Assembly: GCF_000015245.1 (NCBI RefSeq)
Contig: NC_008700.1
Span: forward strand, 3,608,501 to 3,672,500
DNA length: 64,000 nucleotides
Direction of reading: 5' to 3'
Source of the DNA: Shewanella amazonensis SB2B
GTDB lineage: Bacteria > Pseudomonadota > Gammaproteobacteria > Enterobacterales > Shewanellaceae
The notes below the pieces were generated by a model. The model saw nothing but the letters and a program-made list of their open reading frames with translations. It searched no databases and was not told the DNA's origin. Made by a program: the position numbers and the translations under genes. This document shows, piece after piece, positions 18,576 through 26,776 of this stretch. Numbering within the stretch: the stretch's first letter is position 1; each line of letters begins with the position of its first letter.

Positions 18576-19316
18576 TTAGAAAAGCAGTTCCACACCGGCA
18601 AAATAGCCTTTGAAGCTACTGTCAGTGCTAATGCCATCGAAGCCATTCACATCGAAACTGAACTCACGGTAGCCAGCGCGGATACGGGTATCCAGTGCAA
18701 TACCGTCAAACTCCCAGCCCAGACCCACACTGTAATCGTACACCTGGCTTTCATCCAACCCCGCCATCAGGTCGGCAAAGCCATAGAGACCCAGACCAGG
18801 CATACCCACCACGGCACTGGCGTAACCCATGATAATGCCATCGGTAAAGTCCTTTTGCGCAGCAACGCCCGAGGCATTGCTGATGCGCAGTGAACCGTTC
18901 ATCTTTTTGTAGGCACCGCCCACATCCAGCGACACTATATCGTTGTCCAGCAGCTCGTAGTAAAGCACAAAGTCGGTATTGCTCAGATCCATGGTGCTAT
19001 AGAGTTCACCATTGAAAGGAATACCACCGAAGGCCAGAGTTGCATCGGCGTTAAAGCCATCTTCTTCGAGGCGATTTTCACGGATCAGCAGGTTAGGCAG
19101 CAAGGGCACTGGATGCTCAACGGCAAACCAAACACTTGTCTGACCCGATGTGTCGTAATCAAACCCGTGCAGGTTACCAGCATCGTCAGGCACATTGCCT
19201 TTGGCATCAGCATGCCAGTAATCGGCACCGACTTTAAAACCAACAACAGTGGCCGCGTTGGCCGAAAACGCAGCCAACGCTGAAAGCAGTGAGGCAGCCA
19301 GAATGGTTTTTTTCAT
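18576..19316 (-). CDS. TIGR04219-type outer-membrane beta-barrel protein
   Basis: A 246-aa exported protein with signal peptide MKKTILAASLLSALAAFSANA, then alternating amphipathic strands and a terminal Phe (GVELLF), the usual signal for outer-membrane barrel assembly. It resembles the TIGR04219 family of marine gammaproteobacterial outer-membrane proteins, which has no known function. The start lies two bases from the stop of the DUF2333 gene upstream, so the two are probably co-transcribed. The family name is from recall; the barrel call rests on the sequence pattern. Confidence 0.8.
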   Translation of the reverse strand: MKKTILAASLLSALAAFSANAATVVGFKVGADYWHADAKGNVPDDAGNLHGFDYDTSGQTSVWFAVEHPVPLLPNLLIRENRLEEDGFNADATLAFGGIPFNGELYSTMDLSNTDFVLYYELLDNDIVSLDVGGAYKKMNGSLRISNASGVAAQKDFTDGIIMGYASAVVGMPGLGLYGFADLMAGLDESQVYDYSVGLGWEFDGIALDTRIRAGYREFSFDVNGFDGISTDSSFKGYFAGVELLF

Positions 19317-19318
19317 AA

Positions 19319-20290
19319 TTAACCCTGTGAAAGCAAATTGGTTAAATCAATGAGCGCCGCATTGGCGCGGGAGACGTAATTGGCCATGACCAGAGAGTGG
19401 TTAGCCACATAGCCAAAGCCTGAACCGTTAAGGACCAGCGGACTCCATACGGTCTGCTGGGTAGATTCCAGCTCACGTATGATCTGCTTTAAACTGACTT
19501 CGGCATTCTTCTTCTTGAGCACATCGGCAAAATCGACCTCGACGGCTTTCATGAAGTTAAGCAAGGCCCAGCAAGAACCGCGGGTCTCATAGAAGACATC
19601 ATCAATTTGCCACCAGCTGGTTTTGATTTGCTGTGCCGCTAAATTGGGTGTGGATTGACGCGCCGAATTATCACCGGCCAGATCCGTATTAAGCCTTTCC
19701 TGACCGACACTGGCCGACAGCCTCTGCGACATGCTGCCAAGACGTTTTTGCACCTCTTTCAGCCATTCGTTCAGATTATCAGCCCGGGCGTAAAACTGTG
19801 CATCCCTGTTACTGGTGTCTGCAATGCGGGCACGGTAGAGTTTCAGCAATTTAACCGCATCGCTGTACTCACTTTCGGCGCTGGGCACCAACCAGGAGGT
19901 GTGATCGATATTGAGCTTGGAGTGCGCCTCCAGCAGGTCGTTATCGGCAGTCGATTGTGATTGAGATCGGCTGAACTCTTTACGCATTACCAGCGCCAGG
20001 TCCCGCGCCTGTTCAAGGGCACCAAACTCAAACGCCGGCATATTATCCATAAACACCGACGGTGGCGTAGTATCGTTCGATAACCAGCCGCCTTGTTTGT
20101 TGAGCAGGGCTTCAACGGTATTGATCAGAGAGGAAGTCGTGGCATAACCCACTACCTGCTGGCCATTTTCCGCGTTGAGCACTTCCGGCTCAAGCACATC
20201 AGGTTCAACACTCCACCAGACACTGACGCCGTACATGATGACAACTATCACAGCCGCCACGCCAGCGACCTTTTTCCATGTCACTTGCAT
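19319..20290 (-). CDS. DUF2333-family membrane-anchored protein
   Basis: A 323-aa protein with one N-terminal membrane helix (VAGVAAVIVVIMYGVSVWW) and a long helical periplasmic part. It resembles DUF2333 proteins; recognisable pieces are GGWLSNDTTPPSVFMDNMPAFEFGALEQ and ETRGSCWALLNFMKAVEVDF. The function is unknown. It follows the copper chaperone gene after 14 bp and precedes the barrel gene by two, so the three probably make an envelope operon. Confidence 0.82.
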   Translation of the reverse strand: MQVTWKKVAGVAAVIVVIMYGVSVWWSVEPDVLEPEVLNAENGQQVVGYATTSSLINTVEALLNKQGGWLSNDTTPPSVFMDNMPAFEFGALEQARDLALVMRKEFSRSQSQSTADNDLLEAHSKLNIDHTSWLVPSAESEYSDAVKLLKLYRARIADTSNRDAQFYARADNLNEWLKEVQKRLGSMSQRLSASVGQERLNTDLAGDNSARQSTPNLAAQQIKTSWWQIDDVFYETRGSCWALLNFMKAVEVDFADVLKKKNAEVSLKQIIRELESTQQTVWSPLVLNGSGFGYVANHSLVMANYVSRANAALIDLTNLLSQG

Positions 20291-20304
20291 CTTGAATTAC
20301 TCCT

Positions 20305-20775
20305 TTAATGATGATGGTGATGATGTTCATCGGCCTGTGCATTGCCAGCCTTGGCGACTGGCAGTTGTATCTCAAGCGTCTGGCCATCTTTGAATGTAAG
20401 CAGCAGTGTCACCATGTTGCCTTCGGCCAGCGGTGATGCAAGGCCAAGCAGCATGACATGGTCACCCTGTTCACCCAGTTTCAAGGTACCGTGCGATGGC
20501 AGGTCAAACCCTTCAACCTGGCGCATTTTAACTATGTCATTTTCGGTCAGCAGGGTGTGCAGCTGCGCTTCTTTGGCGATGCTGCTCTCAACGGCAACCA
20601 ACTCGGTGGCCGGACCGTGATTTTCGAGGGTGAAATAGGCTGCGGTATTAGGGGCAGATGGCGGCATGGCACGCACAAAACCATCTTTTACTATAATCTC
20701 AGCCATGGCGGGCATGGACAGCAGGCCAATCAGGCCTAAATTAAACATGTGTTTGAATATCGATTTCAATGTCAT
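20305..20775 (-). CDS. PCu(A)C-type periplasmic copper chaperone with natural His6 tail
   Basis: A 156-aa exported protein of the PCu(A)C family, which binds Cu(I) and helps deliver copper to cytochrome oxidase. A signal peptide (MFNLGLIGLLSMPAMA) precedes the domain. Candidate ligands follow the family pattern: His in QLHTLL, Met in IVKMRQV, and His and Met in GDHVMLLGL. The ATG at 20775 gives the normal length; the frame upstream to 20994 overlaps the divergent hydratase gene. The protein ends DEHHHHHH, encoded by mixed CAT/CAC codons just before TAA. Such a tail probably adds metal binding. Confidence 0.88.
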   Translation of the reverse strand: MTLKSIFKHMFNLGLIGLLSMPAMAEIIVKDGFVRAMPPSAPNTAAYFTLENHGPATELVAVESSIAKEAQLHTLLTENDIVKMRQVEGFDLPSHGTLKLGEQGDHVMLLGLASPLAEGNMVTLLLTFKDGQTLEIQLPVAKAGNAQADEHHHHHH

Positions 20776-20815
20776 ACACTCCATGTCAAGCCAAGCTATT
20801 TTTGAGGACAACCCC

Positions 20816-21556
20816 ATGAGTAAAATACTCGTCAAGGATCTGGATGGCGTAAGGGTAATCAGCTTTAATCGCCCGGAAAAACGCAATGCTTTAGACCTTG
20901 ATATGTACAGGCAGCTCACAGAATACCTTATGCAAGGTGAGAGCGACAATGACATTCGAGCCTTCTTACTGACCGGTGAAGCCAATTGTTTCACCTCGGG
21001 GAATGATGTTGCTGACTTTTTGCAAAACAGTGAATTAGGTCCAAATCACCCTGCCGTGCGTTTCCTGTATTGCTTGCTGGAGCTTAGAAAACCCCTGGTG
21101 GCAGCTGTGAGTGGCAGCGCGGTTGGTATTGGCACTACCTTACTGCTTCACTGCGATCTGGTGTATGCCGATAACAGCGCTAAATTCCAACTGCCCTTTG
21201 TGAATTTGGCATTGGTGCCCGAAGCAGGTGCCAGTATCTTGCTACCCGAATTGGTTGGCTATCAAAAGGCAGCTGAACTCCTATTGCTGGCAGAGCCCTT
21301 CGACGCCGAGACGGCATTGTCATTAAAGCTTATCAATGCCTTGTGTTCCAAAGAGGAATTGCAACAAACGGCGCTGGATAAGGCCCGTAAACTGGCAAGT
21401 CAACCGCCGCAGGCTTTGCAGCAAACCCGGCAATTAATGCGCCCCCACAAACACAGGGTGCAGCACCAGATGCATCTCGAACTGGAAGCCTTTGGGGAAA
21501 GATTAAAAAGCGATGAGGCCAAGGCCCGCTTTCAGGCATTTCTTACAAAATCCTGA
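20816..21556 (+). CDS. Enoyl-CoA hydratase/isomerase family protein
   Basis: A 246-aa crotonase-fold enzyme acting on acyl-CoA thioesters. The oxyanion-hole segments are visible as CFTSGNDVADF and AVSGSAVGIGTTLLLHCDLVYA, and LVPEAGAS carries an acidic residue where hydratases have a catalytic Glu. The ATG at 20816 (MSKILVKDLDGVRVISFNRPEKRNA) is preceded by GAGGA; the open frame upstream overlaps the divergent copper chaperone gene. The substrate (fatty acid, amino acid or aromatic route) cannot be decided. It appears monocistronic and has no beta-oxidation neighbours. Confidence 0.9.
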   Translation: MSKILVKDLDGVRVISFNRPEKRNALDLDMYRQLTEYLMQGESDNDIRAFLLTGEANCFTSGNDVADFLQNSELGPNHPAVRFLYCLLELRKPLVAAVSGSAVGIGTTLLLHCDLVYADNSAKFQLPFVNLALVPEAGASILLPELVGYQKAAELLLLAEPFDAETALSLKLINALCSKEELQQTALDKARKLASQPPQALQQTRQLMRPHKHRVQHQMHLELEAFGERLKSDEAKARFQAFLTKS

Positions 21557-21630
21557 AACCTCTGCCCCTTGCTAACGACACTGCAGCAATACCGTTAACA
21601 AGGGGCAGATTCACTCAGCATTTAGCCCCA

Positions 21631-21828
21631 TCAAGCCTCCCACTTATCCATTACCAGCGCCAGGGCGAAGTAAATCAACAGTGTGATAGCCGGATTAATG
21701 AGTGTCGACACCATCCAGGCAAGCCGCGTCCACATGCAAGACCAGCCAAACTTGGTTGCCATTTGGGCGGCCACACCACACACCAGACGACGGGGGTTTT
21801 TAAGACGCATTTCAATACCCATATTCAT
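21631..21828 (-). CDS. PspC-domain small membrane protein
   Basis: A 65-aa protein consisting of little more than a PspC domain: a basic start (RLKNPRRLVCGVAAQMATKFGW) followed by two hydrophobic stretches. PspC domains sit in the inner membrane and in E. coli sense envelope stress within the phage-shock system. GAAAGGA lies six bases before the ATG at 21828. It is the last of three tiny genes in tandem (89 aa, 37 aa, 65 aa) behind a sigma54-like promoter, so a stress-responsive role is likely. There is no PspA or PspB here. Confidence 0.8.
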   Translation of the reverse strand: MNMGIEMRLKNPRRLVCGVAAQMATKFGWSCMWTRLAWMVSTLINPAITLLIYFALALVMDKWEA

Positions 21829-21847
21829 GCTTTTCCTTTCACTGAAG

Positions 21848-21961
21848 TTAAATCCTGTGCCAGCGCATCAGGTAGGTCACCAGGGTACAGGCCAGAAAGC
21901 TTGCTACGGGTAACATCAATACCAATGCGGTTTTCATCGAGAGTCCCAGTGTTAACCACAT
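21848..21961 (-). CDS. 37-aa single-span membrane microprotein
   Basis: A short frame of 37 codons from the ATG at 21961 to a TAA at 21848. AAGGAG lies seven bases upstream. The product begins MWLTLGLSMKTALVLMLP, is hydrophobic throughout and ends RWHRI, as expected for one membrane helix with a cytoplasmic basic tail. It sits between two genes of the same strand with gaps of only 3 and 19 bp, which supports translation. I do not recognise a family. Size and context recall PspB/PspD-like partners, but this is inference. Confidence 0.6.
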   Translation of the reverse strand: MWLTLGLSMKTALVLMLPVASFLACTLVTYLMRWHRI

Positions 21962-21964
21962 GTC

Positions 21965-22234
21965 TTACTCCTTGACGGCTACCAGCGCTTTTTTCTGTTC
22001 CTCATCTTTGGCCGATGCGGTTTCAGTCAGAGTTCCCCAGGTCTTGGTCAGCTCAGCTTTAAGCTCCAACTCCAGGTCCAAAGCGGCGTTTTGCAGCATT
22101 TCCTTGGTTTGGCTCATCACGCTCATTTCGACAGAGCGCAGTACATCAGTAGTTGAAAATTCAGTAGCTTGAGCGTTGTTTGCCATTCCCAGAGTAACCA
22201 TCAGGGCCAGGGCGGTCAGTGTGCGATTAAACAT
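21965..22234 (-). CDS. Small exported helical protein, function unknown
   Basis: An 89-aa protein with a signal peptide (MFNRTLTALALMVTLGMANNAQA) and a charged, helix-prone mature part (LQNAALDLELELKAELTKTW) of about 65 residues. The ATG at 22234 has AGGAG eight bases upstream; the in-frame GTG three codons earlier overlaps that ribosome binding site and is unlikely. It is the first gene of the microprotein cluster and directly follows the sigma54-like promoter at 22275-22290. I recognise no family. It may be a periplasmic partner of the PspC-domain protein encoded downstream. Confidence 0.72.
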   Translation of the reverse strand: MFNRTLTALALMVTLGMANNAQATEFSTTDVLRSVEMSVMSQTKEMLQNAALDLELELKAELTKTWGTLTETASAKDEEQKKALVAVKE

Positions 22235-22274
22235 GGTGTTCACTCCTGTTGTTAACCTATGTCACATCAGGTAT

Positions 22275-22290
22275 TACAAGTGTCGTGCCA
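22275..22290 (-). promoter_or_regulatory. Sigma54 (RpoN)-type promoter of the microprotein cluster
   Basis: Read leftward the site is TGGCACG-ACAC-TTGTA. It matches the sigma54 consensus TGGCACG-N4-TTGCW in all but one base (T for C in the -12 GC). Transcription would begin near 22264, about 30 bases before the 89-aa gene. Sigma54 promoters need an upstream activator, and a perfect palindrome lies 110-130 bases further up. Confidence 0.55.
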
Positions 22291-22385
22291 AGTTTAATAA
22301 TATTTTTATGGCAATGTTTTAAAAGGAATTTTTTGAAAAGCTAAAAAGAGGATGAGGTCTGAGGTGGGCGGTAAGATTGGAGACA

Positions 22386-22419
22386 GGTGAAATTAACCAC
22401 AGTTGTGGTTAATTTCACC
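22386..22419. repeat. 34-bp perfect palindrome upstream of the sigma54-like promoter
   Basis: Two 16-base arms, GGTGAAATTAACCACA and its exact reverse complement, are separated by two bases. The centre is about 138 bases upstream of the predicted sigma54 start, a normal distance for an enhancer. It also lies about 20 bases past the dusA stop, so it could form a terminator hairpin, but no T tract follows on the dusA strand. Confidence 0.7.
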
Positions 22420-22439
22420 AAATGACGCCCTGGAGAGTC

Positions 22440-23420
22440 TTAATTGGTGGTAAGCTCCATGGCTTTTATGGCATTTTCAATCACTTCGATACCTGCTCCC
22501 GGCTTATGGGCATTTTCACTGAGGTGTCGCCTCCAGGCGCGAGAGCCAGGCAAGCCCTGATACAAGCCAATGATGTGCCGACTGATATGGTTCAGGCGTC
22601 CGCCATCGGCAAGGTGTTTCCCGATATAAGGAAGCAACTTCCCGATAACCTCCTCACGGCTGCTTACAACAGCGGGCTTGCCGCAAAGCTCGGTGTCCAC
22701 CGAGGCTAAAATATAGGGGTTCTGATACGCTTCACGACCCACCATGACACCATCGAGCTGTGCCAAATGGGTTTTAGCCTGCTCTATACTTGTCACGCCA
22801 CCATTGATACTGATGGAAAGTTGGGGGTAGTCCCGTTTCAGCTGATACACCCGCTCGTAATCCAGGGGAGGAATTTCACGGTTCTCTTTCGGACTCAATC
22901 CCTGCAGCCAGGCCTTACGGGCATGAATAATAAAGGTATCGCAACCAGCCGCTGAGACGGTCTCGACAAAGTCGGTGAGAAAACCGTAAGAGTCCTGCTC
23001 ATCAATGCCAATTCGGGTCTTCACTGTGACAGGTACAGACACCTGCTGGCGCATAGCGTCTACACACTCAGCAACCAACTTAGGCTCGGCCATCAAACAG
23101 GCGCCAAAGCGACCATTCTGTACCCGATCCGAAGGGCAACCTACGTTGATATTCACTTCATCATAACCTCGGGCCTCAGCGAGCTTGGCACAGGTCGCCA
23201 AATCCTTCGGGTCCGAACCGCCCAGCTGCAATGCCAGGGGGTGTTCTTCTTGGTTGTAGGCCAGATAATCGCCTTTGCCATGGAGAATTGCGCCCGTCGT
23301 CACCATTTCGGTATAAAGCAGCGCCTCTTTGGACATCAGGCGTGCAAAATAGCGGTAGTGTCTGTCGGTCCAATCCAGCATGGGAGCGACAGAGAAGGTG
23401 CGGTTGAGTGGCGATGGCAT
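22440..23420 (-). CDS. dusA: tRNA-dihydrouridine synthase A
   Basis: A 326-aa FMN enzyme that reduces uridines in the D-loop of tRNA (positions 20/20a for DusA). The N-terminal TIM barrel begins FSVAPMLDWTDRHYRYFARL. The catalytic Cys is in NVGCPSDRVQ, and NGRFGACLM, KTRIGID and NGGV are typical of the DusA group. The length matches E. coli DusA. It is divergent from the CheX-like gene and has no operon partner downstream on its strand before the palindrome. Confidence 0.95.
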   Translation of the reverse strand: MPSPLNRTFSVAPMLDWTDRHYRYFARLMSKEALLYTEMVTTGAILHGKGDYLAYNQEEHPLALQLGGSDPKDLATCAKLAEARGYDEVNINVGCPSDRVQNGRFGACLMAEPKLVAECVDAMRQQVSVPVTVKTRIGIDEQDSYGFLTDFVETVSAAGCDTFIIHARKAWLQGLSPKENREIPPLDYERVYQLKRDYPQLSISINGGVTSIEQAKTHLAQLDGVMVGREAYQNPYILASVDTELCGKPAVVSSREEVIGKLLPYIGKHLADGGRLNHISRHIIGLYQGLPGSRAWRRHLSENAHKPGAGIEVIENAIKAMELTTN

Positions 23421-23611
23421 GAGCTTTCCCCATCCTGTAGACTGCGTAAAAGGGCGGCTATTTTACACTCGCACAATAAAAAACGACACCCATAATAGCC
23501 GCTGTCAGTCGGGGTAAAAGTTCACTCCGGTGCATAAATTCATCTACGCTTATGGGTATGTGGTCACCATCAGGGGGTCGCTCCCAGGCTATCAGCGAGG
23601 AATCGCCAAGC

Positions 23612-24076
23612 ATGAATGTCGAATTTATCAATCCGTTTCTACAATCTCTGCTCAATGTTGTCTCAACTATGGCGTCGATGCAGCTCACTCCGGGTAAGCC
23701 CCGGCTGAAAACCGATAATCTTGCCAAGGGGGATGTATCAGGGCTGATTGGCATGGTAGGCCCTCAGACCAAGGGCTCTATGTCCATCACGTTTGAGCAA
23801 AGTCTGGCGCTGCAGATAATGCAAAATATGCTGGGCGAAAATCCGGGGACCATCAATGATGAGGTCACAGATATGGTGGGTGAAATCACCAATATGGTCA
23901 CAGGCGGCGCCAAAAATCTCTTGAGTGACAAAGGATACGATTTTGAAATGGCAACCCCTGTGGTGGTCGCTGGTACGGGTCATAGAATTTCCCACAAGGC
24001 CGATGGCACCAAAATTATCATGCCATTCACCAGCCCCTATGGCACTGCGTACATTGAGATTTGTTTTGAAAATTAG
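23612..24076 (+). CDS. CheX-like chemotaxis phosphatase-domain protein
   Basis: A 154-aa protein of the CheX/CheC type. The first segment MNVEFINPFLQSLLNVVSTMASM and the central TDMVGEITNMVTGGAKNLLSD hold the conserved E-x2-N pattern (Glu and Asn in GEITN) that positions water for dephosphorylating CheY-P. The fold and motif fit a response-regulator phosphatase or regulator. The ATG at 23612 gives the family N-terminus. It lies alone, away from a chemotaxis operon, with a shared terminator downstream. Confidence 0.85.
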   Translation: MNVEFINPFLQSLLNVVSTMASMQLTPGKPRLKTDNLAKGDVSGLIGMVGPQTKGSMSITFEQSLALQIMQNMLGENPGTINDEVTDMVGEITNMVTGGAKNLLSDKGYDFEMATPVVVAGTGHRISHKADGTKIIMPFTSPYGTAYIEICFEN

Positions 24077-24088
24077 TGCTGTACTGAA

Positions 24089-24124
24089 GTAAAACAGGCG
24101 CTCACATGAGCGCCTGTTTTATTT
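24089..24124. terminator. Bidirectional terminator between the CheX-like gene and alr
   Basis: The stem AAAACAGGCGCTCA-CAT-GAGCGCCTGTTTT, preceded by A and followed by T, lies between converging genes and runs up to the alr stop codon. Confidence 0.92.
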
Positions 24125-25218
24125 TAATCGAGGCAAACTGCCACTCGCGGGGTTAACTTGGTCACCAGCTCATAGGCAATGGTGCCAATTCGTTCAGCCA
24201 CTTCTTCCACGGGCAATTCCTTGCCCCAGAGAAGTGCCCTGTCACCCACTTTATCTGCGGCGTCAGGCCCCAGATCCACCGTCAGCATATCCATGGAGAC
24301 CCGACCAACAATGGGTACCCGTCTGCCATTAACCAGCACTGGCGTGCCCTCGGGGGCATTGCGGGGGTATCCGTCACCATAACCTATGGCCACAACACCG
24401 AGGCGAGTATCACGACTGGCCGTCCAGTATGCGCCATAACCCACACTCTCCCCGGCGCTGTGCTCCCGCACGGCAATCAATTGCGAGACCAACTCCATCG
24501 CAGGTTCAAGACCGTGGTTGCTGCCAAGGTCACCCGCCACTGGAGAAACTCCGTAAAGCGCGATACCCGGACGAATCCAATCGGCCTGGCTTTGTGGCCA
24601 GTACAGCACCCCTGCGGAGTTTGCCAGGGTTCTGTCCCCGGGTAACCCCTGGGTCAGAGCGTTGAAATGGGCCATCTGTGTAGCGGTAAAGTCTTTTTGA
24701 GGCTCATCGGCGCAGCTGAAATGGGTCATCAGATGCACGGGTTTTGCCACATTGGGGTTTTGCTGAAGCCTCTGGTAAACGTCCTTGAACTCACTGGCAT
24801 GAAACCCCAGCCGATGCATACCGGAATCAATTTTTAGCCACACGGTGACCGGCTTAGACAGACTGACCGACTCCAGCATGTCCAGCTGGGAGACATGGTG
24901 AACGACCGTATCTATGTCATGCTCCACCAACAGGGGCAAATCTTCACTGCGGAAAAAGCCTTCCAGTAATAAGAGTCTGGCAGACACACCACCGGCCCTG
25001 ACCTCCAGAGCTTCCTCAAGCCTTGCCAGTCCGAAGCCATCTGCGTCAGCATTTGAATGGGCATCGGTTAGCACCTCGGCCACATTGAGCAGCCCATGAC
25101 CGTAACCGTTGGCTTTCACCACGGCCATGACCTTGCTGCCCGGGGCAATTTGGCGCAGCCTTTTAAGGTTGGCCTTCAGCGCGCGACTGCTGATTTCTGC
25201 GCGGGGAAAAGGTTTCAA
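24124..25218 (-). CDS. alr: Alanine racemase
   Basis: A 364-aa PLP-dependent fold-type III enzyme that makes D-alanine for peptidoglycan. The PLP lysine is Lys35 in AVVKANGYGHG, and the second catalytic residue is the Tyr in GESVGYGAYW from the C-terminal domain. The short length and the position behind dnaB match the constitutive Alr of E. coli. dnaB lies 30 bp upstream on the same strand, so the pair is probably one transcription unit. Confidence 0.96.
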   Translation of the reverse strand: MKPFPRAEISSRALKANLKRLRQIAPGSKVMAVVKANGYGHGLLNVAEVLTDAHSNADADGFGLARLEEALEVRAGGVSARLLLLEGFFRSEDLPLLVEHDIDTVVHHVSQLDMLESVSLSKPVTVWLKIDSGMHRLGFHASEFKDVYQRLQQNPNVAKPVHLMTHFSCADEPQKDFTATQMAHFNALTQGLPGDRTLANSAGVLYWPQSQADWIRPGIALYGVSPVAGDLGSNHGLEPAMELVSQLIAVREHSAGESVGYGAYWTASRDTRLGVVAIGYGDGYPRNAPEGTPVLVNGRRVPIVGRVSMDMLTVDLGPDAADKVGDRALLWGKELPVEEVAERIGTIAYELVTKLTPRVAVCLD

Positions 25219-25248
25219 TACATCTGCCTTGTGAGATTCGAGCGATGA

Positions 25249-26655
25249 TCAGTCTTCTTCAAACTGAGGGCCGGCATAATTGTCAAAGCGGGAGAATTGC
25301 CCCTGAAAGGTCAGACGCACCCGGCCAATGGGGCCGTTACGCTGCTTACCGATAATGATTTCGGCCGTGCCTTTATCCTGGGAATCGTTATTGTATACCT
25401 CGTCCCGGTAGATAAACATGATAAGGTCCGCATCCTGCTCGATAGAGCCGGATTCACGCAGATCCGAGTTCACAGGGCGTTTGTCGGCCCTTTGTTCCAG
25501 CGAGCGGTTAAGCTGTGACAGGGCAATCACAGGGATTTCCAGTTCTTTGGCAAGTGCCTTGAGCGAGCGGGAAATTTCGGCAATTTCCAGGGTACGGTTA
25601 TCGGCCAGCGCCGGTACCTGCATCAGCTGCAGGTAGTCCACCATGATCATCGACAGACCACCCCATTCACGGGCCACCCTGCGGGCGCGGCTGCGTACCT
25701 CGGTTGGGGTCAGGCCAGAACTGTCATCGATGTACATCTTGCCCTGCTCGAGCATCAACCCCATGGTGGAAGACACCCGCGCCCAATCCTCATCATCCAG
25801 CTGACCGGTACGTACCTTGGTTTGATCAACGCGGCCAAGGGACGCCAGCATACGCATCATGATCTGTTCTGAGGGCATCTCGAGACTGAAAATCAGTACC
25901 GGTTTGTCTTCGTTCATGGCGGCGTATTCGCAGAGATTCATGGCGAAGGTGGTTTTCCCCATGGACGGACGTGCCGCCACAATCACAAGGTCACCGCTTT
26001 GAAAACCTGCGGTCATACGGTCGAGATCCGAAAAGCCGCTGGATACCCCGGTCACGCCATTGTGGGGGTTGTTATAAAGCTGCTCGATTTTATCGACGGT
26101 TTTTTCGAGGATTGCCTTGATATCTTCGGGCCCTTCGTTGGCATTGGCCCGCTGCTCGGCAATCTTGAACACCTTGGTTTCCGCCAGATCCAACAAGGCA
26201 CTGGAGTCACGACCTTCGGGGTTGTAACCCGCGTCGGCAATCTCATGGGCAACCCGAATCATTTCCCGCACCACGGCGCGCTCACGTACAATTTCGGCGT
26301 AAGACAATATGTTACCGGCGCTGGGAGTGTTTTTGGCAATCTCACCTAAATAGGCAAAACCGCCGGCATCGTCCAGCTCGTTATTCAGTTCGAGCTGTTC
26401 CGACACAGTAATCAAATCCAGGGGCTGGCCCTGCTCCACCAGCTTTTGCATGGCAGAGAAAATCAATCGGTGAGAGCGGGAATAAAAGTCTTCACGAACC
26501 ACGGCTTCGGCCACTTTGTCCCAAGCCTCAGCATCCAACATCAGGCCGCCAAGCACCGATTGCTCGGCCTCTATCGAATGCGGCGGCATTTTGATGGCTT
26601 CAACCTGGGCATCTTTTAACTTGCCCTTTGGTTTAAAGGCGGCTTCCTGTGACAT
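25249..26655 (-). CDS. dnaB: Replicative DNA helicase
   Basis: A 468-aa hexameric 5'-3' helicase that drives the replication fork. The N-terminal domain starts PPHSIEAEQSVLGGLML. The RecA-like C-terminal domain shows Walker A (ARPSMGKTTFAMN), Walker B (MIMVDYLQLM) and ALSQLNRSLE. No intein interrupts it. It is divergent from the S46 peptidase gene and precedes alr, the E. coli arrangement. Confidence 0.97.
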   Translation of the reverse strand: MSQEAAFKPKGKLKDAQVEAIKMPPHSIEAEQSVLGGLMLDAEAWDKVAEAVVREDFYSRSHRLIFSAMQKLVEQGQPLDLITVSEQLELNNELDDAGGFAYLGEIAKNTPSAGNILSYAEIVRERAVVREMIRVAHEIADAGYNPEGRDSSALLDLAETKVFKIAEQRANANEGPEDIKAILEKTVDKIEQLYNNPHNGVTGVSSGFSDLDRMTAGFQSGDLVIVAARPSMGKTTFAMNLCEYAAMNEDKPVLIFSLEMPSEQIMMRMLASLGRVDQTKVRTGQLDDEDWARVSSTMGLMLEQGKMYIDDSSGLTPTEVRSRARRVAREWGGLSMIMVDYLQLMQVPALADNRTLEIAEISRSLKALAKELEIPVIALSQLNRSLEQRADKRPVNSDLRESGSIEQDADLIMFIYRDEVYNNDSQDKGTAEIIIGKQRNGPIGRVRLTFQGQFSRFDNYAGPQFEED

Positions 26656-26776
26656 TCAGTCTCCCAATATCCAACGGATTTGCAAAATATGGTATAAAAC
26701 TCACCGACTTTGGCATCACCAAAGCCAAACGCATCCCATCCACGATGGACTCACGAACAATAATTAAGGAATCAAC

